Part shown: in pieces, positions 23,813 through 24,032 of the stretch
Layout: each line of letters starts with the position of its first letter
Position numbering within the stretch: position 1 is the first letter of the stretch
IMG/VR virus record: IMGVR_UViG_3300025286_001447
Coordinates: 1 to 24,032 of that record
Strand: one strand, 5' to 3'
DNA from: a virus
DNA: 24,032 nt
Position numbers and translations under genes: made by a program
Notes under the pieces: generated by a model
The model's database searches: none
Seen by the model: only the letters and a program-made list of their open reading frames with translations
Told to the model about the DNA's origin: nothing

Positions 23813-24032
23813 TGAAATTGAGATTCGATTTGGTTCTCTGGTCATGGATTAAGTCTGTGGGTACATGGATCACGTCCATATTCATGTGGTTTATAGCTCT
23901 GCCAGGAAGGATCTGGCGTGGCTTCTGTCGAGTAATGAAAGCGATTGGTAGATGGTTCGTTGCCCAGTGGAGACTGCTTCTTTCATCTCCTCGAAGATTC
24001 TATCAGTCCTTGATCCGAAGGAGAGATTGGAT
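23812..24032 (+). CDS. Trp/Arg-rich membrane-active-looking protein, cut by the window end
   Basis: Begins at the ATG overlapping the previous stop (TAATG) and stays open for 73 codons to the window edge. Eight of 73 residues are Trp (10, 12, 19, 26, 35, 48, 53, 73), and basic residues cluster after residue 33 (PGRIWRGFCRVMKAIGRW, SPRRFYQS, IRRRDW). Residues about 7-31 form one hydrophobic Trp-lined stretch. There is no domain I recognise. It may be membrane-associated and belong with the preceding small membrane protein, for example in a lysis region; the C-terminus is not visible, so this is tentative. Confidence 0.45.
   Translation, partial: MKLRFDLVLWSWIKSVGTWITSIFMWFIALPGRIWRGFCRVMKAIGRWFVAQWRLLLSSPRRFYQSLIRRRDW

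Noticed and set aside
1-24032. tRNA genes, CRISPR arrays, integrase or insertion sequences
   Set aside because: None seen on reading; the leader repeats are short, contiguous 11-mers without spacers, so not CRISPR.

Overview
This window is part of the virion-assembly (late) region of a tailed double-stranded DNA bacteriophage (Caudoviricetes). Every credible gene is on the + strand. The genes are packed with short gaps or 1-4 base overlaps, and most have AGGAGG-type ribosome binding sites. TerS, TerL, portal, scaffold, major capsid protein, adaptor and an S74-chaperone tail fibre follow one another. No tape-measure, sheath or tube genes are seen. A probable adaptor, a propeller-like tail protein and a fibre are present, so a short-tailed (podovirus-like) particle is the best guess. 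The TTGACA/TATAAT-like promoters and Shine-Dalgarno sites imply a bacterial host. TGA is used as a stop, so the code is standard. The host cannot be named from the sequence; the fibre style is one I associate with environmental, often marine, phages (recollection, not a search).

Layout. Positions 1-535 are non-coding and very rich in GTAC/CATGTA repeats and palindromes, with a promoter at 474-502. Positions 536-4398 hold a small HTH protein, TerS, TerL and portal. Positions 4402-12508 hold four uncharacterised proteins (495, 418, 133 and 1650 aa) that share Pro/Thr linkers and a recurring short F/W-x-x-W/F-L motif. They lie between portal and scaffold and are candidate internal/ejection or head-vertex proteins. 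A second promoter (12554-12583) drives scaffold and major capsid protein, followed by a zinc-finger-like protein. A third promoter (14759-14787) precedes a probable capsid-surface protein. Small genes follow (132, 74 and 36 aa), including a 36-residue, extremely basic protein at 16138-16248. Then come an adaptor with an inserted jelly-roll-like domain, a propeller-like tail protein, a 97-aa beta protein, a degenerate nuclease-fold-like protein, the 1117-aa fibre, and at the right edge two membrane-type small proteins.

How the parts would work together: TerS/TerL package DNA through the portal into a procapsid built from capsid protein and scaffold. The 4.4-12.5 kb proteins may be packaged or attached at the portal vertex. 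Adaptor, propeller protein and fibre complete the tail, with the fibre trimerised by its self-cleaving C-terminal chaperone. The least-explained parts are the GTAC-rich leader, the shared-motif gene block, a domain in the giant protein flanked by 16-bp direct repeats, an 18-bp hairpin at the start of the gene at 15584, and the nuclease-like protein inside the tail module.
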